From contig DVJA01000076.1 of NCBI GenBank assembly GCA_018710885.1, forward strand, positions 1 through 22,256: 22,256 nt of DNA, written 5' to 3'. This stretch comes from Scatomorpha merdigallinarum. GTDB lineage: Bacteria; Bacillota; Clostridia; Oscillospirales; Oscillospiraceae. Below are positions 1-7,391 of this stretch, piece after piece. The notes under the pieces are model-generated. The model was given only the letters and a program-made list of their open reading frames with translations. It was not told the origin of the DNA and ran no database searches. Position numbers and translations under genes: made by a program. Every line of letters starts with the position of its first letter. The first letter of the stretch is position 1.

Positions 1-33
1 TTCGTCCTGAGCCAGGATCAAACTCTCAAATAT
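1..33 (-). rRNA. rrs: 16S ribosomal RNA, 5' end only (partial)
   Basis: The reverse complement of the first ~30 bases reads TTTGAGAGTTTGATCCTGGC followed by TCAGGACGAA, the universal beginning of bacterial 16S rRNA (the 27F primer site). The gene runs leftwards out of the window, so only the 5' terminus is visible. The exact mature end is uncertain by a few bases. It is read away from the replication origin, as rrn operons usually are. Confidence 0.97.
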
Positions 34-242
34 GGTATCTTAACTGCACCTCAGTGCAGATAAAACCTATTCGAGCTGATTTAATCTCAGCTTCAAAAGA
101 ATTGTTTTTAGCAAACCTTTCGGTTCGCTCATGAACCCTTCTCTGGTGCTTATTCGCATAAGCTTTTGCTTACATTGTTTAATTTACAAGGTGCACTCGC
201 TATCGGTTTTGAGCATCTTTCACAGTGCCGTGTCCCGAGCGC
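34..242 (-). other. 16S rRNA leader (precursor 5' region) with hairpins
   Basis: This transcribed leader lies between the rrn promoter and mature 16S rRNA and contains no gene. On the minus strand three clean hairpins are visible: CTGCAC/GTGCAG with a TGAG loop (44-59), AGCTGA/TCAGCT (74-92), and GCTTAT/ATAAGC with a GCGA tetraloop (148-163). Such structures fit precursor folding and RNase processing. I could not identify a convincing boxA antitermination element. Confidence 0.6.
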
Positions 243-248
243 TTGATT

Positions 249-277
249 AATATACCACTACCAGCCGCGCTTGTCAA
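249..277 (-). promoter_or_regulatory. rRNA operon promoter (proximal)
   Basis: On the minus strand there is a perfect -35 TTGACA (272-277), a 17-base spacer and -10 TATATT (249-254), giving transcription start near 242. An A/T-rich run lies just upstream of the -35 (281-310) and looks like an UP element. Strength and position fit an rrn promoter ~210 bp before mature 16S rRNA. Confidence 0.85.
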
Positions 278-328
278 CACCTTTTTTCAAAAAATCTCGA
301 ATTTTTTTGAATAAACCTCTTCTCGATC

Positions 329-358
329 AAAATACCACTACATATTGTGTTTACACAA
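329..358 (-). promoter_or_regulatory. possible second, upstream rRNA promoter
   Basis: About 80 bp upstream of the main rrn promoter the minus strand has TTGTGT (353-358), an 18-base spacer and TATTTT (329-334). The ten bases spanning the -10 edge, ATACCACTAC in plus orientation, occur identically at 252-261 and 332-341, so the two promoter regions share sequence. Tandem rrn promoters are known in Bacillus. The -35 matches the consensus poorly, so this is tentative. Confidence 0.3.
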
Positions 359-391
359 GTATAACACGCATATTACTTGATTGGCCATTGC

Positions 392-420
392 AAATAACTT
401 GCGCAAGACAGGGCATAATA
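392..420 (+). promoter_or_regulatory. possible forespore sigma-G type promoter for the ger operon
   Basis: AAATA (392-396), a 17-base spacer and CATAATA (414-420) resemble the forespore sigma-G pattern (GHATR, 17-18, CATNHTA) that drives ger operons in Bacillus. A second -10-like CATATTA lies at 369-375 without a good -35. If the 414-420 site is used, transcription would start at about the gerA ATG (427). Confidence 0.3.
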
Positions 421-426
421 CCGGAT

Positions 427-1941
427 ATGGACGAAAAAAATCTTTCTAGGGATCTTCCTCACCCCGAAAAAAAACCTAAATACGACGCACGGATTTGCCT
501 CGAAGAGCTGCGTACTATCTTCGCTCAGTGCGGAGACTTTGAGTCCAGGAGTATTATGCCGGGGCTCATGCTCTCTTTGCACGGCGTTTCTCTCTGCTGG
601 CTGGACGGACTTGTGGACGGCGTGACGGTCTCTGAGGACGTGCTGCGGCCTCTGACAGATCTGAGCCGCACCATATCTTCTGCCACTGAGGCGCAGCTCA
701 TTGACACGCTGCAGCGCGGCGCCGCTTACAGCTACACCGTCCGCAGGCGGCAGGCGCTCGACGACGTGGTGACCGACATGGTCAACGGCTTTTGTGTCAT
801 CTGCTTTGACACGCTGGGCGAGGCCCTCACTTTCGATACCCGTACCAAGCTGACGCGCTCTGTAAGCCAACCCACGGTAGAGAAGGCCATCAAGGGCGGC
901 AAGGACGCCTTCGTTGAAACTTTGCGCACCAACACCTCGCTGGTGCGGCGCAAGCTGCGCACACCGGAGCTCAAGATACGGCAGTACGTAGTGGGCAGGC
1001 TGTCCGGCACCGGCGTTGCACTATTATATATAGATGGTGTTGCACAGCAGGGCACAGTCAACGAGGCTGTAAAGCGCATTGGGGCCATAGATATAGACGG
1101 ACTTATATCTTCTGGCGACCTTGAAGAATATATTGTGGACTCGCCTCATTCGCCTCTGCCCCAGCTGCTGCACACGGAGAGGCCCGACACCTTTGCCATG
1201 CATCTGCTGGATGGGCGCATCGGCATATTGGTTGACGGGCTTCCGGTGGGATTTCTGCTGCCTGCCGACCTCGCAGCCTTCATGCGCGTACCCGAGGACA
1301 GTTCGATGCACTTTGCTGTGGCAAGTATGCTCACGCTGCTGCGCTGGATAGCGCTTATCATTTCACTGCTGCTTCCAGCGGCCTTTGTCGCAGTGAGTAT
1401 GTATCACCAGGAGATGCTGCCGGTACAGCTGCTGCTGAGTATGACGTCGGCCAAACAGTATGTTCCGTTTTCTGTAGCCACTGAAGTCATAGCCATGCTG
1501 CTGGCCTTTGAACTCTTGCAGGAGGCCGGGCTGCGCCTTCCGGACCCTGTCGGGCAGACGGCGAGCATAATAGGCGCTCTGATTGTCGGCCAGAGCGCTG
1601 TGGAAGCCAAGGTTGTATCGCCAATCGCGGTTATCGTGGTCGCGCTTGCGGGCATATCCGGCTACACCATGCCCAGCCAGGATCTGGGCGGCACTGTCAG
1701 ATTAGGCCGTCTGCTGCTTGTTGCCGCTGCGGCCTTTATGGGAATTTACGCGGTCACAGCATGCGCGGCTCTGCTGATATGGTACATGTCGGGGCTTGAG
1801 AGTTTCGGTAAAGCTTACACAGCACCATTTACCGGTTCCGACGCCGGTACTCTCTCCCGCATACTTTTGAAACGGCCCAACCGCGCTAACAAATTCCGCT
1901 CGGGGCATCTGGCCGGTTGGAACCGTCGCCGTCAGAGATAG
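427..1941 (+). CDS. gerA: spore germinant receptor subunit A (GerA family)
   Basis: This is the A subunit of a Ger-type nutrient germinant receptor, which sits in the spore inner membrane with B and C subunits. The 504-residue protein has a large hydrophilic N-terminal domain (about residues 1-300) followed by four to five hydrophobic segments. It carries the family signature near residue 375: LPDPVGQTASIIGALIVGQS, followed by AVEAKVVSP. The start is the ATG at 427 (MDEKNLSRD). A longer in-frame TTG at 271 would overlap the divergent rRNA promoter and is rejected. No good ribosome binding site precedes 427; the nearest is AGGG, 13 bases away. It is the first gene of gerA-gerC-gerB and ends 11 bases before gerC. 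Length matches the family. Confidence 0.93.
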   Translation: MDEKNLSRDLPHPEKKPKYDARICLEELRTIFAQCGDFESRSIMPGLMLSLHGVSLCWLDGLVDGVTVSEDVLRPLTDLSRTISSATEAQLIDTLQRGAAYSYTVRRRQALDDVVTDMVNGFCVICFDTLGEALTFDTRTKLTRSVSQPTVEKAIKGGKDAFVETLRTNTSLVRRKLRTPELKIRQYVVGRLSGTGVALLYIDGVAQQGTVNEAVKRIGAIDIDGLISSGDLEEYIVDSPHSPLPQLLHTERPDTFAMHLLDGRIGILVDGLPVGFLLPADLAAFMRVPEDSSMHFAVASMLTLLRWIALIISLLLPAAFVAVSMYHQEMLPVQLLLSMTSAKQYVPFSVATEVIAMLLAFELLQEAGLRLPDPVGQTASIIGALIVGQSAVEAKVVSPIAVIVVALAGISGYTMPSQDLGGTVRLGRLLLVAAAAFMGIYAVTACAALLIWYMSGLESFGKAYTAPFTGSDAGTLSRILLKRPNRANKFRSGHLAGWNRRRQR

Positions 1942-1952
1942 GAGGTAAATCC

Positions 1953-3083
1953 ATGCGCAAGGCAACAACCGCTCTCGCGTTCACACTAGCGCTTGCTCTC
2001 CCGCTCAGCGGCTGTACCCTGTCAGTATATAACAGCTACAGAGATATAGAGAGCCTGAAAGTAGTGCAGGCGATAGGGCTGGATCTCTCCGAAGATGGGA
2101 GCGTGGTACTCTCGGCTGCTACCGGCCCGGACGCCTCCGGGCGCGAGCCTCTGCGTATCACTCAGGAGGGAACCTCTCTGGACGCGGCTATGCGTTCAGC
2201 TGAAGAGCTCTCCGGCGGTGGGAGTCTCTTCTTTTCAGGCACAGGTGCGATAGTTCTGGGCGAGGACGCGGCGCTTGAGACCTCGCGCTGGCTCGATGCT
2301 CTGGCACGCAGCAAGCAGCTGCGCCTGGATAACGAGCTATACGTCCTGCGCGGAAAAAAGGCCAGCACGTTCATAGCAGGGGACAATGCCCCCGAAGACG
2401 TGTTTGCCGACCTTGACTCACTCGCCAAGCGCATCTCAGAGTACGGCCCCGCTCCTGCGACTATATGCGCGGGCGTCTCCCGCTCTCTCTTATCTTCCGG
2501 CGCAGCGCTTATCACGGCCATTGAGCTGGAAGAGGGCGCCCTGGGGACCCTGACTGCGGTTCCTGCGGGCTTTGCCGTCATATCAGACGGCGGCCTAATA
2601 GGTTGGCTGGATGACGACGAGGCGCTTGGCGCCGGGTTTTTCCTGGGCGGCCCCGGACTGAGCGTTGTGGAGCTCGAGACCGTAACGGTGGAGCTCTCCG
2701 GAGCCGAGGTCACCGTCGAACCTGTCTGGGAGGGCGACAAGCTCAGCCGGCTCGACATTCATCTCGCCGTGAATTGCAGTGTGATTGAGGCCCGGGCCGG
2801 CAGCAATTTTGACAGCCAAGAGAGCTGGGACGCAATAGAGCGAGAACTGGCGGGAAAAGCTATGAGCTGGCTTGAAAGCGCGCTCGAACGCAGCATAGAG
2901 CTTGAAGCTGATTTTCTAGGTCTGGGCAGGCAGGTGCAGACCTCGCATCCGCTCAAATTTGACGCCATGCCCGAGTCATGGGAGCAGCTCTTCCCGGACC
3001 TGGACTACAAGCTCTCCGGCGAGGCGAAAATACTCAACATGCGCGAGTATGTCCGCTCGCCGTATCCGGAGGTGGAAACATGA
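1953..3083 (+). CDS. gerC: spore germination lipoprotein, Ger(x)C family
   Basis: This is the C subunit of the germinant receptor, a lipoprotein on the outer face of the spore inner membrane. The 376-residue product has a signal peptide with lipobox LSGC (lipid-attachment Cys21), then DIESLKVVQAIGLD, the usual start of the mature family domain. The start is the ATG at 1953, preceded by a strong AGGAGG (1940-1945). An upstream in-frame TTG at 1917 lies inside gerA and lacks a site. The stop overlaps the next start (ATGA at 3080-3083), so gerB translation is probably coupled. Length is normal for the family. The C-terminal half is more divergent, as is usual. Confidence 0.92.
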   Translation: MRKATTALAFTLALALPLSGCTLSVYNSYRDIESLKVVQAIGLDLSEDGSVVLSAATGPDASGREPLRITQEGTSLDAAMRSAEELSGGGSLFFSGTGAIVLGEDAALETSRWLDALARSKQLRLDNELYVLRGKKASTFIAGDNAPEDVFADLDSLAKRISEYGPAPATICAGVSRSLLSSGAALITAIELEEGALGTLTAVPAGFAVISDGGLIGWLDDDEALGAGFFLGGPGLSVVELETVTVELSGAEVTVEPVWEGDKLSRLDIHLAVNCSVIEARAGSNFDSQESWDAIERELAGKAMSWLESALERSIELEADFLGLGRQVQTSHPLKFDAMPESWEQLFPDLDYKLSGEAKILNMREYVRSPYPEVET

Positions 3084-4192
3084 GAGAACCCACGCGCCGG
3101 CAGATATTCGCCATGAGCTTTGTCGCGCTGCTCTCGCCCGCCACAAGGCTGATACCCGGCGCGGCTGCCAGAGCGGCGGGACATGCGGCTTGGCTGTGCC
3201 CAATAGTCGCAGCGCCTTTTGTTATGCTCGTAGCCGCTCTGGTCTCGCGTGCGCTGTCCACCAAAGCGCAGGGAGAGGGGCTAGGCGAGACCATACTGCG
3301 GGCCACTCCGCGTTTTGGGCGCTTCGTCCTCTTCATTTACGGGCTCTGGATGGCTCTTTACGCCGGATTCTCCGTGCGCAGCGCGGCATCACGTTTCATA
3401 TACACCGTTTATACCGGTTCCTCTCCCTGGCCCTTTGTAGCCGTCGGCCTCGGCATGGGATTGCTGGCAGCTCTGGGTCATGAGCGCAGGCTGGCCAGGT
3501 CGTCTGAATTTTTCCGCGTACTGCTGCTCATTGCAGTCGTGCCCATACTTTTCCTCGGCATGGCGCAGGCAGACTGGAGCGAGCTGCTGCCTGTGTCATA
3601 CCTCGACGCGCCCGGCGTGCTCTTCGGCGCGATTGAGACGCTGGGCACGGTGTGCTTTGTAATAGTAAACGTACCTTTCATTGAGACCGGCGCACCTATT
3701 GAAAAACGCACCCGCAGCGCCGTATTCTGGAGCGTACGCGTCTGCCTTTTCCTGGCTGTGTTGATTGCCGCCGTCATCGGCCGGTTCGGCCCTGAGCTCT
3801 CCGGGTCGCTCACTTACCCGTTCTTCGCGCTGGTACGCAACACGGGTCTCTTCGGCGTGGCTGAAAGAATAGAGGCGCCAGTGACCGCGCTGTGGGTGCT
3901 CTCGGACTTCGTGCTCTGCGCCATATCCCTCATGACCGCTGCGCGCGCAATAACCGCCTCGCTATCGCTCAAAGCCAAACCCGAGCGGCCCAAATACCTT
4001 CAGCCCGGCACGCTCGTCACCATCGCCTGCGCCGCGCTCGCGCTCGCCTGCGCCATTGTAATCGCGCCCGACTCGCGTATTATGCGCATCATCTCCGACA
4101 AGTGGGTCGTCTTTGCCAACATCGCCGCGATTTTCGCGCTTCTTCTGCCTGCATTGGCCATAACCGCGCACAAAAAGGCAAAGCTGAAATAA
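3080..4192 (+). CDS. gerB: spore germination permease, GerB family (APC superfamily)
   Basis: This is the B subunit of the germinant receptor, an integral membrane protein of the amino acid-polyamine-cation transporter superfamily, thought to bind the germinant. The 370-residue protein starts MREPTRRQIFAMSFVALLSP, typical of spore permeases, and has roughly ten hydrophobic segments spread over its length. The start ATG at 3080 overlaps the gerC stop and has GGAGG (3068-3072) upstream. A longer in-frame start at 2978 lies wholly inside gerC and gives a hydrophilic leader, so it is rejected. It closes the operon and is followed at once by a strong terminator. No germinant can be assigned from sequence. 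Confidence 0.93.
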   Translation: MREPTRRQIFAMSFVALLSPATRLIPGAAARAAGHAAWLCPIVAAPFVMLVAALVSRALSTKAQGEGLGETILRATPRFGRFVLFIYGLWMALYAGFSVRSAASRFIYTVYTGSSPWPFVAVGLGMGLLAALGHERRLARSSEFFRVLLLIAVVPILFLGMAQADWSELLPVSYLDAPGVLFGAIETLGTVCFVIVNVPFIETGAPIEKRTRSAVFWSVRVCLFLAVLIAAVIGRFGPELSGSLTYPFFALVRNTGLFGVAERIEAPVTALWVLSDFVLCAISLMTAARAITASLSLKAKPERPKYLQPGTLVTIACAALALACAIVIAPDSRIMRIISDKWVVFANIAAIFALLLPALAITAHKKAKLK

Positions 4193-4222
4193 ACCGGGTT
4201 GACCAGAGTCAACCCGGTTTTT
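4191..4222. terminator. bidirectional intrinsic terminator between gerB and the small membrane-protein gene
   Basis: A perfect 13-bp stem (4191-4203 with 4208-4220) with loop CAGA is followed by TTTTT on the plus strand. On the minus strand the hairpin is followed by TTTATTT. It starts within the gerB stop codon and lies at the end of the convergent minus-strand gene, so it probably serves both. Confidence 0.92.
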
Positions 4223-4626
4223 CAAATTTTCTTCTCTATTATATTACTGGCAACTATCAAAATTACTGGCTGCACGATGAGTATGACGCCGGTTATTATG
4301 GCCGGTACCATGTAGTCGAGAATTATGAACGCCACCGTCGCAGCGCTGAGCAGCAGCCAGTTGAAGCCGCAGGCCATATATCCAGCGCGATATTTAATCT
4401 GCACATTGCGCTCGTCTTCGACCTCGACTTCAAAGTCGGGGTTTTTCTTCACCTGCTTATCGTACCAGAGTTCTGTAAAGCAAAGCCCGAAAATTGCGCC
4501 GAAGGCCACGGAAAGTCCGATATCTGCCATGTCAGGCAAATCGGCAAAAGCTATCGCCAGCAATATAAAGGCGCACACCACATAGCCGAGATACCATAGC
4601 TTTTTCTTATTCTTCGGTTTCTTCAT
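4222..4626 (-). CDS. small four-helix membrane protein (DUF2178-like), partner of the XRE regulator
   Basis: This is a 134-residue membrane protein of unknown function. Four hydrophobic segments are visible at about residues 12-32, 37-53, 84-103 and 106-130. A charged loop between the second and third contains VEDERNVQIKYRAG, which resembles the DUF2178-type proteins often encoded next to small XRE regulators. The start is the ATG at 4626 (MKKPKNKKK), preceded by GAGGAGG nine bases away. An upstream in-frame TTG lies inside that ribosome binding site. The start lies 20 bases inside the upstream regulator gene, so translation is probably coupled. The family assignment is by recall and is moderate. 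Confidence 0.75.
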   Translation of the reverse strand: MKKPKNKKKLWYLGYVVCAFILLAIAFADLPDMADIGLSVAFGAIFGLCFTELWYDKQVKKNPDFEVEVEDERNVQIKYRAGYMACGFNWLLLSAATVAFIILDYMVPAIITGVILIVQPVILIVASNIIEKKI

Positions 4627-4810
4627 ATATAAATACCTCCTCAATGCTCAGTCCGAAATATCTGGCTATTTTGAAGGCCAGAGTTATTGACGGGTTATAG
4701 CGCCCATTTTCAAGTGAGCCTATTGTCTGGCGCGACACACGCAGGGCCCGCGCCAGCTCCTCCTGATTTATACCCCGCTCGCGCCGCAGTTCTTCGAGCC
4801 TGTTCTTCAA
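4607..4810 (-). CDS. small XRE-family helix-turn-helix regulator
   Basis: This is a 67-residue protein that is essentially one HTH_3 domain: KNRLEELRRERGINQEELAR, then ALRVSRQTIGSLENGRYNP (recognition helix near residues 26-38), ending in SLAF-like and IEEVF elements typical of the YozG-like group. The chosen start is TTG at 4810, because GGAGGTGG sits four to six bases upstream. Longer in-frame starts would run through the promoter. Its promoter is bracketed by two operator-like repeats, suggesting autorepression. It overlaps the downstream membrane-protein gene by 20 bases. Such pairs are common in Firmicutes, but the signal they sense is unknown. Confidence 0.85.
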   Translation of the reverse strand: MKNRLEELRRERGINQEELARALRVSRQTIGSLENGRYNPSITLAFKIARYFGLSIEEVFIYEETEE

Positions 4811-4824
4811 CTGCCCACCTCCAA

Positions 4825-4846
4825 AATGTAAAGTACGCTTTCCATC
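4825..4846. repeat. operator-like repeat, start-site proximal copy
   Basis: A 22-base element aligns with 4871-4892. Nine bases on the left match except one (AATGTAAAG versus AATGTCAAG) and nine on the right are identical (CTTTCCATC). The 4-base cores are TACG here and CGTA in the other copy. It covers the predicted transcription start of the XRE gene. Confidence 0.75.
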
Positions 4847-4849
4847 GTC

Positions 4850-4878
4850 ATCATAGCACAGTGCTCTTGAAATGTCAA
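4850..4878 (-). promoter_or_regulatory. promoter of the XRE/membrane-protein pair
   Basis: On the minus strand there is a perfect -35 TTGACA (4873-4878), a 17-base spacer and -10 TATGAT (4850-4855), with start near 4843. The -35 lies inside one operator-like repeat and the start site at the edge of the other. Confidence 0.85.
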
Positions 4879-4892
4879 GCGTACTTTCCATC
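4871..4892. repeat. operator-like repeat, -35 proximal copy
   Basis: This is the second copy of the 22-base element, 46 bp from the first, with core CGTA. It contains the -35 hexamer of the XRE promoter. Each copy has a palindromic heart (AAGCGTACTT here, AAGTACGCTT in the other), and these hearts are reverse complements of each other. Confidence 0.75.
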
Positions 4893-4896
4893 ACAG

Positions 4897-4935
4897 GCAA
4901 AAAATTTCTCGCCGCTGTATTGGCGGCGAGAAATT
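4897..4935 (-). terminator. intrinsic terminator after the acetyltransferase gene
   Basis: A perfect 13-bp stem (4903-4915 with 4923-4935) with a 7-base loop is followed on the minus strand by a run of six T. It ends the long minus-strand gene series and separates it from the XRE promoter directly downstream. The ~88 bases between the acetyltransferase stop and this stem hold no gene that I can see. Confidence 0.85.
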
Positions 4936-5023
4936 GGAAAAGTAAATTATGTGGACAATTTTGTCGAATTATTATGGGCGATATCGCAGTGTCTTTACAA
5001 TATTACAACCATATCTGCATATT

Positions 5024-5584
5024 TTACTTTTCTATCGTTATCAGGTTCCAGAGCTTGTTCTCTGTGTACATGCACTCGTAGACGCTGCGCACAACGCTTC
5101 TGGCGACGCTGGAGATGTCGCCGGCACCTTTGATGGGCATATACATCAGCGCAGTGTCGCGGCCGGAGAGTATGTAATGGCAGGCCACGTCGCCGTAGCC
5201 GTTGCGCTGATAGAAGGCGTGCAGTTTGCGGGCCTTTTCGAGCTCGGGGTACTCGGTGACTTCGAGCAGGATACCCTGCCAATCCTCATAGTGCTCGCGG
5301 ATGAGCGTGAGGAACTGACCGCCGATGCCGTTGCCGCGCACGTGCGGATAGACGCCGAGCCAGCCGAGCAGTACATAGCCCGTGAGCTTGCTGCGCAGCA
5401 TGACCGCGTAACCGCACTCGACGTTATGCGCGTCTTTCAACAGCAGCAATTCGGCGCCGCGGGTCATGGCCAACTGCAGCTCAAGGTGGGACGGTCTCTC
5501 CCAATCGTGGAAATCGAACTCCATCATTGGGTAGATACGCTTCATATCGGCGTGCCCGCCGCGTTCGATGTGGTAGATAGACAT
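5024..5584 (-). CDS. GNAT-family N-acetyltransferase
   Basis: This is a 186-residue acetyl-CoA-dependent acetyltransferase of unknown substrate. The acetyl-CoA binding motif A is clear: VYPHVRGNGIGGQFLTLI, with R83-G-N-G86-I-G88. A later FYQRNGYGDV (about 124-133) is the usual motif B region. The preceding strand, GYVLLGWLGV, fits beta-4. The start is the ATG at 5584 with GGAGG eight to nine bases upstream. The gene lies 29 bases after the ABC exporter gene and is the last of the minus-strand series, ending before a terminator. The C-terminal ~40 residues do not show a recognisable domain. Function beyond the family cannot be assigned. Confidence 0.88.
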   Translation of the reverse strand: MSIYHIERGGHADMKRIYPMMEFDFHDWERPSHLELQLAMTRGAELLLLKDAHNVECGYAVMLRSKLTGYVLLGWLGVYPHVRGNGIGGQFLTLIREHYEDWQGILLEVTEYPELEKARKLHAFYQRNGYGDVACHYILSGRDTALMYMPIKGAGDISSVARSVVRSVYECMYTENKLWNLITIEK

Positions 5585-5613
5585 ATTCTTTTCCTCCGTA
5601 GGGTTCTTTCTTT

Positions 5614-7377
5614 TCAGGTCTCGTCTGCTCCGGAGCCGTTTTCAAACTGGGAGTGCCAGAGCTTGGCGAACTCCCCGTTTTTCTCCAGCAGCTCTGCGGG
5701 CGTGCCGAGCTCTACTATGTGTTCGTTTTCTATTACCGCCACGCGGTCGGCGCCGCGGATAGTGCTCAGGCGGTGCGCTATTATGACGCTGGTGCGGCCC
5801 ACGCTCAGGGAGTCGAGGCTCGCCTGGATTCTCTGTTCGGTCACGCTGTCGAGGGCGCTTGTAGCCTCGTCCATGACAAGTATTGGCGGGTTCTTCAAAA
5901 AGACGCGCGCAATGCTCAGCCTCTGCTTCTGGCCGCCTGAGAGCATGACGCCGCGTTCTCCGACGAAGGTGTCGTAGCCGTCCGGCAGCGCCATGATGTC
6001 CTGGTGGATTTCAGCGCGCACGGCGGCGGCTATAATCTCCGCGTCAGTGGCGTCGGGTTTGCCGTAGCGGATGTTATCGCGCACGGTGCCGGCAAAGATA
6101 AAGACGTCCTGCTGGATGATGCCGATACTGCGCCGCAGCGACTCCTGCGTCACGGCGCGCACATCGTACCCGTCTATCTTCACGGCGCCCTCGGTGACGT
6201 CGTAGAAGCGCTCCAGGAGCTGGCAGAGCGTGGTCTTGCCGCCGCCGGAGGGTCCGACTACGGCCAGCTTCTCGCCCGCCTTTATCTCGAGGTCTATGTC
6301 CCGCAGCACCCAGGGCTTGTCCTCGCCGTAGCGGAAGCCCACGCCGTCAAACTCCACTTCGCCCTTGACGTCGCTGAGCTCCATGGCGTCGGGCGCGTCC
6401 TTTATCTCGGGCTCGGTGCGCATGAGTTCCATGAAGCGGCTGAAACCGGCTGTGCCCTGCATGAACACTTCGGAGAACTGAGCCAGCTTGCGCACTGGCG
6501 TGGTGAAGGTAGACACGTAGAGCGAGAAGGTCATGAGGTCTATGTAGTCCATCTCGCCGCGCATGATGAATATGCCTCCGGCGGCTATGACCAGCACCTG
6601 CATGATGCTGGTTGTGAACTCCATGCCGCTCATGAAGCCGCCCATGGCGTTGTAGTACTCTTTCTTAGCGCTCTTATAGCGCTCGTTGGCCTCGGCGAAT
6701 TTGTCGTCCTCGGTCTTTTCGTTTGCAAAGGCTTTAGCCGTGCGGATGCCGGATATGCCGCTCTCTATGGAGGAGTTTATCTCCGCGGTCTTGCGCTTGA
6801 CTTCCAGGTTGGCCTTTTTCATGCGCACGCGCTGCGTGAGCGTGAAGCCTATCAATATCGGCAGGGATATGGCCAAAACCAGGGCCAGCCGCCACTCTAT
6901 TGTGAACATTACGGCCAGCGCTCCGACTATAGTCAGGCTGGAAATGAGTATGTCTTCCGGGCCGTGGTGGGAGAGCTCGGTGATCTCGAAGAGGTCCGTG
7001 GTGATGCGGCTCATGAGCGCGCCAGTGCGGTTGTGGTCAAAGAAGCTGAAAGACAGCTTTTGTATGTGGTTAAAGGCCGCGCGGCGCATGTCGGCTTCTA
7101 TATAGACGCCCATGCGGTGTCCCAGCACGGTGATGAAATAGTAGCACACGCCCTTGAGTATGTAGGCTGCGATCATTATGGCTATGACGATGAAAAACGT
7201 CTCAAAGAGCCGGTTCGGCAGCAGCGTAGTCATGGACATGCGCGACACATAAGGGAAGGCCAAATCTATCAGCGAAGCAATTGTGGCACAGGCCATGTCC
7301 ATGAGGAAAAGGCCCATGTGCGGTTTGAAATAGGAAAAAAACTCGCTCAAGCTGCTTTTTTGCTTTTTCTTAGACAT
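5614..7377 (-). CDS. ABC exporter half-transporter (fused membrane and ATPase domains, MsbA/LmrA-like)
   Basis: This 587-residue protein is expected to work as a homodimer in the cytoplasmic membrane, exporting lipids, drugs or peptides. A six-helix type-1 exporter membrane domain covers about residues 15-320. The nucleotide-binding domain has Walker A GPSGGGKT (375-382), signature LSGGQ (479-483), Walker B ILVMDE (499-504) and the H-loop histidine (535), so the ATPase looks active. The start is the ATG at 7377, with AGGAGCGG upstream. The gene begins 14 bases after rnhA and belongs to the same series as gyrA-rnhA. Only one half-transporter is present, with no partner gene nearby. The substrate cannot be predicted. 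Confidence 0.92.
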   Translation of the reverse strand: MSKKKQKSSLSEFFSYFKPHMGLFLMDMACATIASLIDLAFPYVSRMSMTTLLPNRLFETFFIVIAIMIAAYILKGVCYYFITVLGHRMGVYIEADMRRAAFNHIQKLSFSFFDHNRTGALMSRITTDLFEITELSHHGPEDILISSLTIVGALAVMFTIEWRLALVLAISLPILIGFTLTQRVRMKKANLEVKRKTAEINSSIESGISGIRTAKAFANEKTEDDKFAEANERYKSAKKEYYNAMGGFMSGMEFTTSIMQVLVIAAGGIFIMRGEMDYIDLMTFSLYVSTFTTPVRKLAQFSEVFMQGTAGFSRFMELMRTEPEIKDAPDAMELSDVKGEVEFDGVGFRYGEDKPWVLRDIDLEIKAGEKLAVVGPSGGGKTTLCQLLERFYDVTEGAVKIDGYDVRAVTQESLRRSIGIIQQDVFIFAGTVRDNIRYGKPDATDAEIIAAAVRAEIHQDIMALPDGYDTFVGERGVMLSGGQKQRLSIARVFLKNPPILVMDEATSALDSVTEQRIQASLDSLSVGRTSVIIAHRLSTIRGADRVAVIENEHIVELGTPAELLEKNGEFAKLWHSQFENGSGADET

Positions 7378-7391
7378 GTTCCGCTCCTGTT

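Noticed and set aside
271..426. TTG start at 271 extending gerA by 52 codons
   Set aside because: It overlaps the -35 of the divergent 16S promoter, and the extra residues do not look like a GerA N-terminus. ATG 427 is preferred.
4950..4958. TTGTCCACA (minus strand), one mismatch from the canonical DnaA box
   Set aside because: It is a single isolated site 10 kb from the origin. Degenerate matches of this kind are expected by chance in 22 kb.
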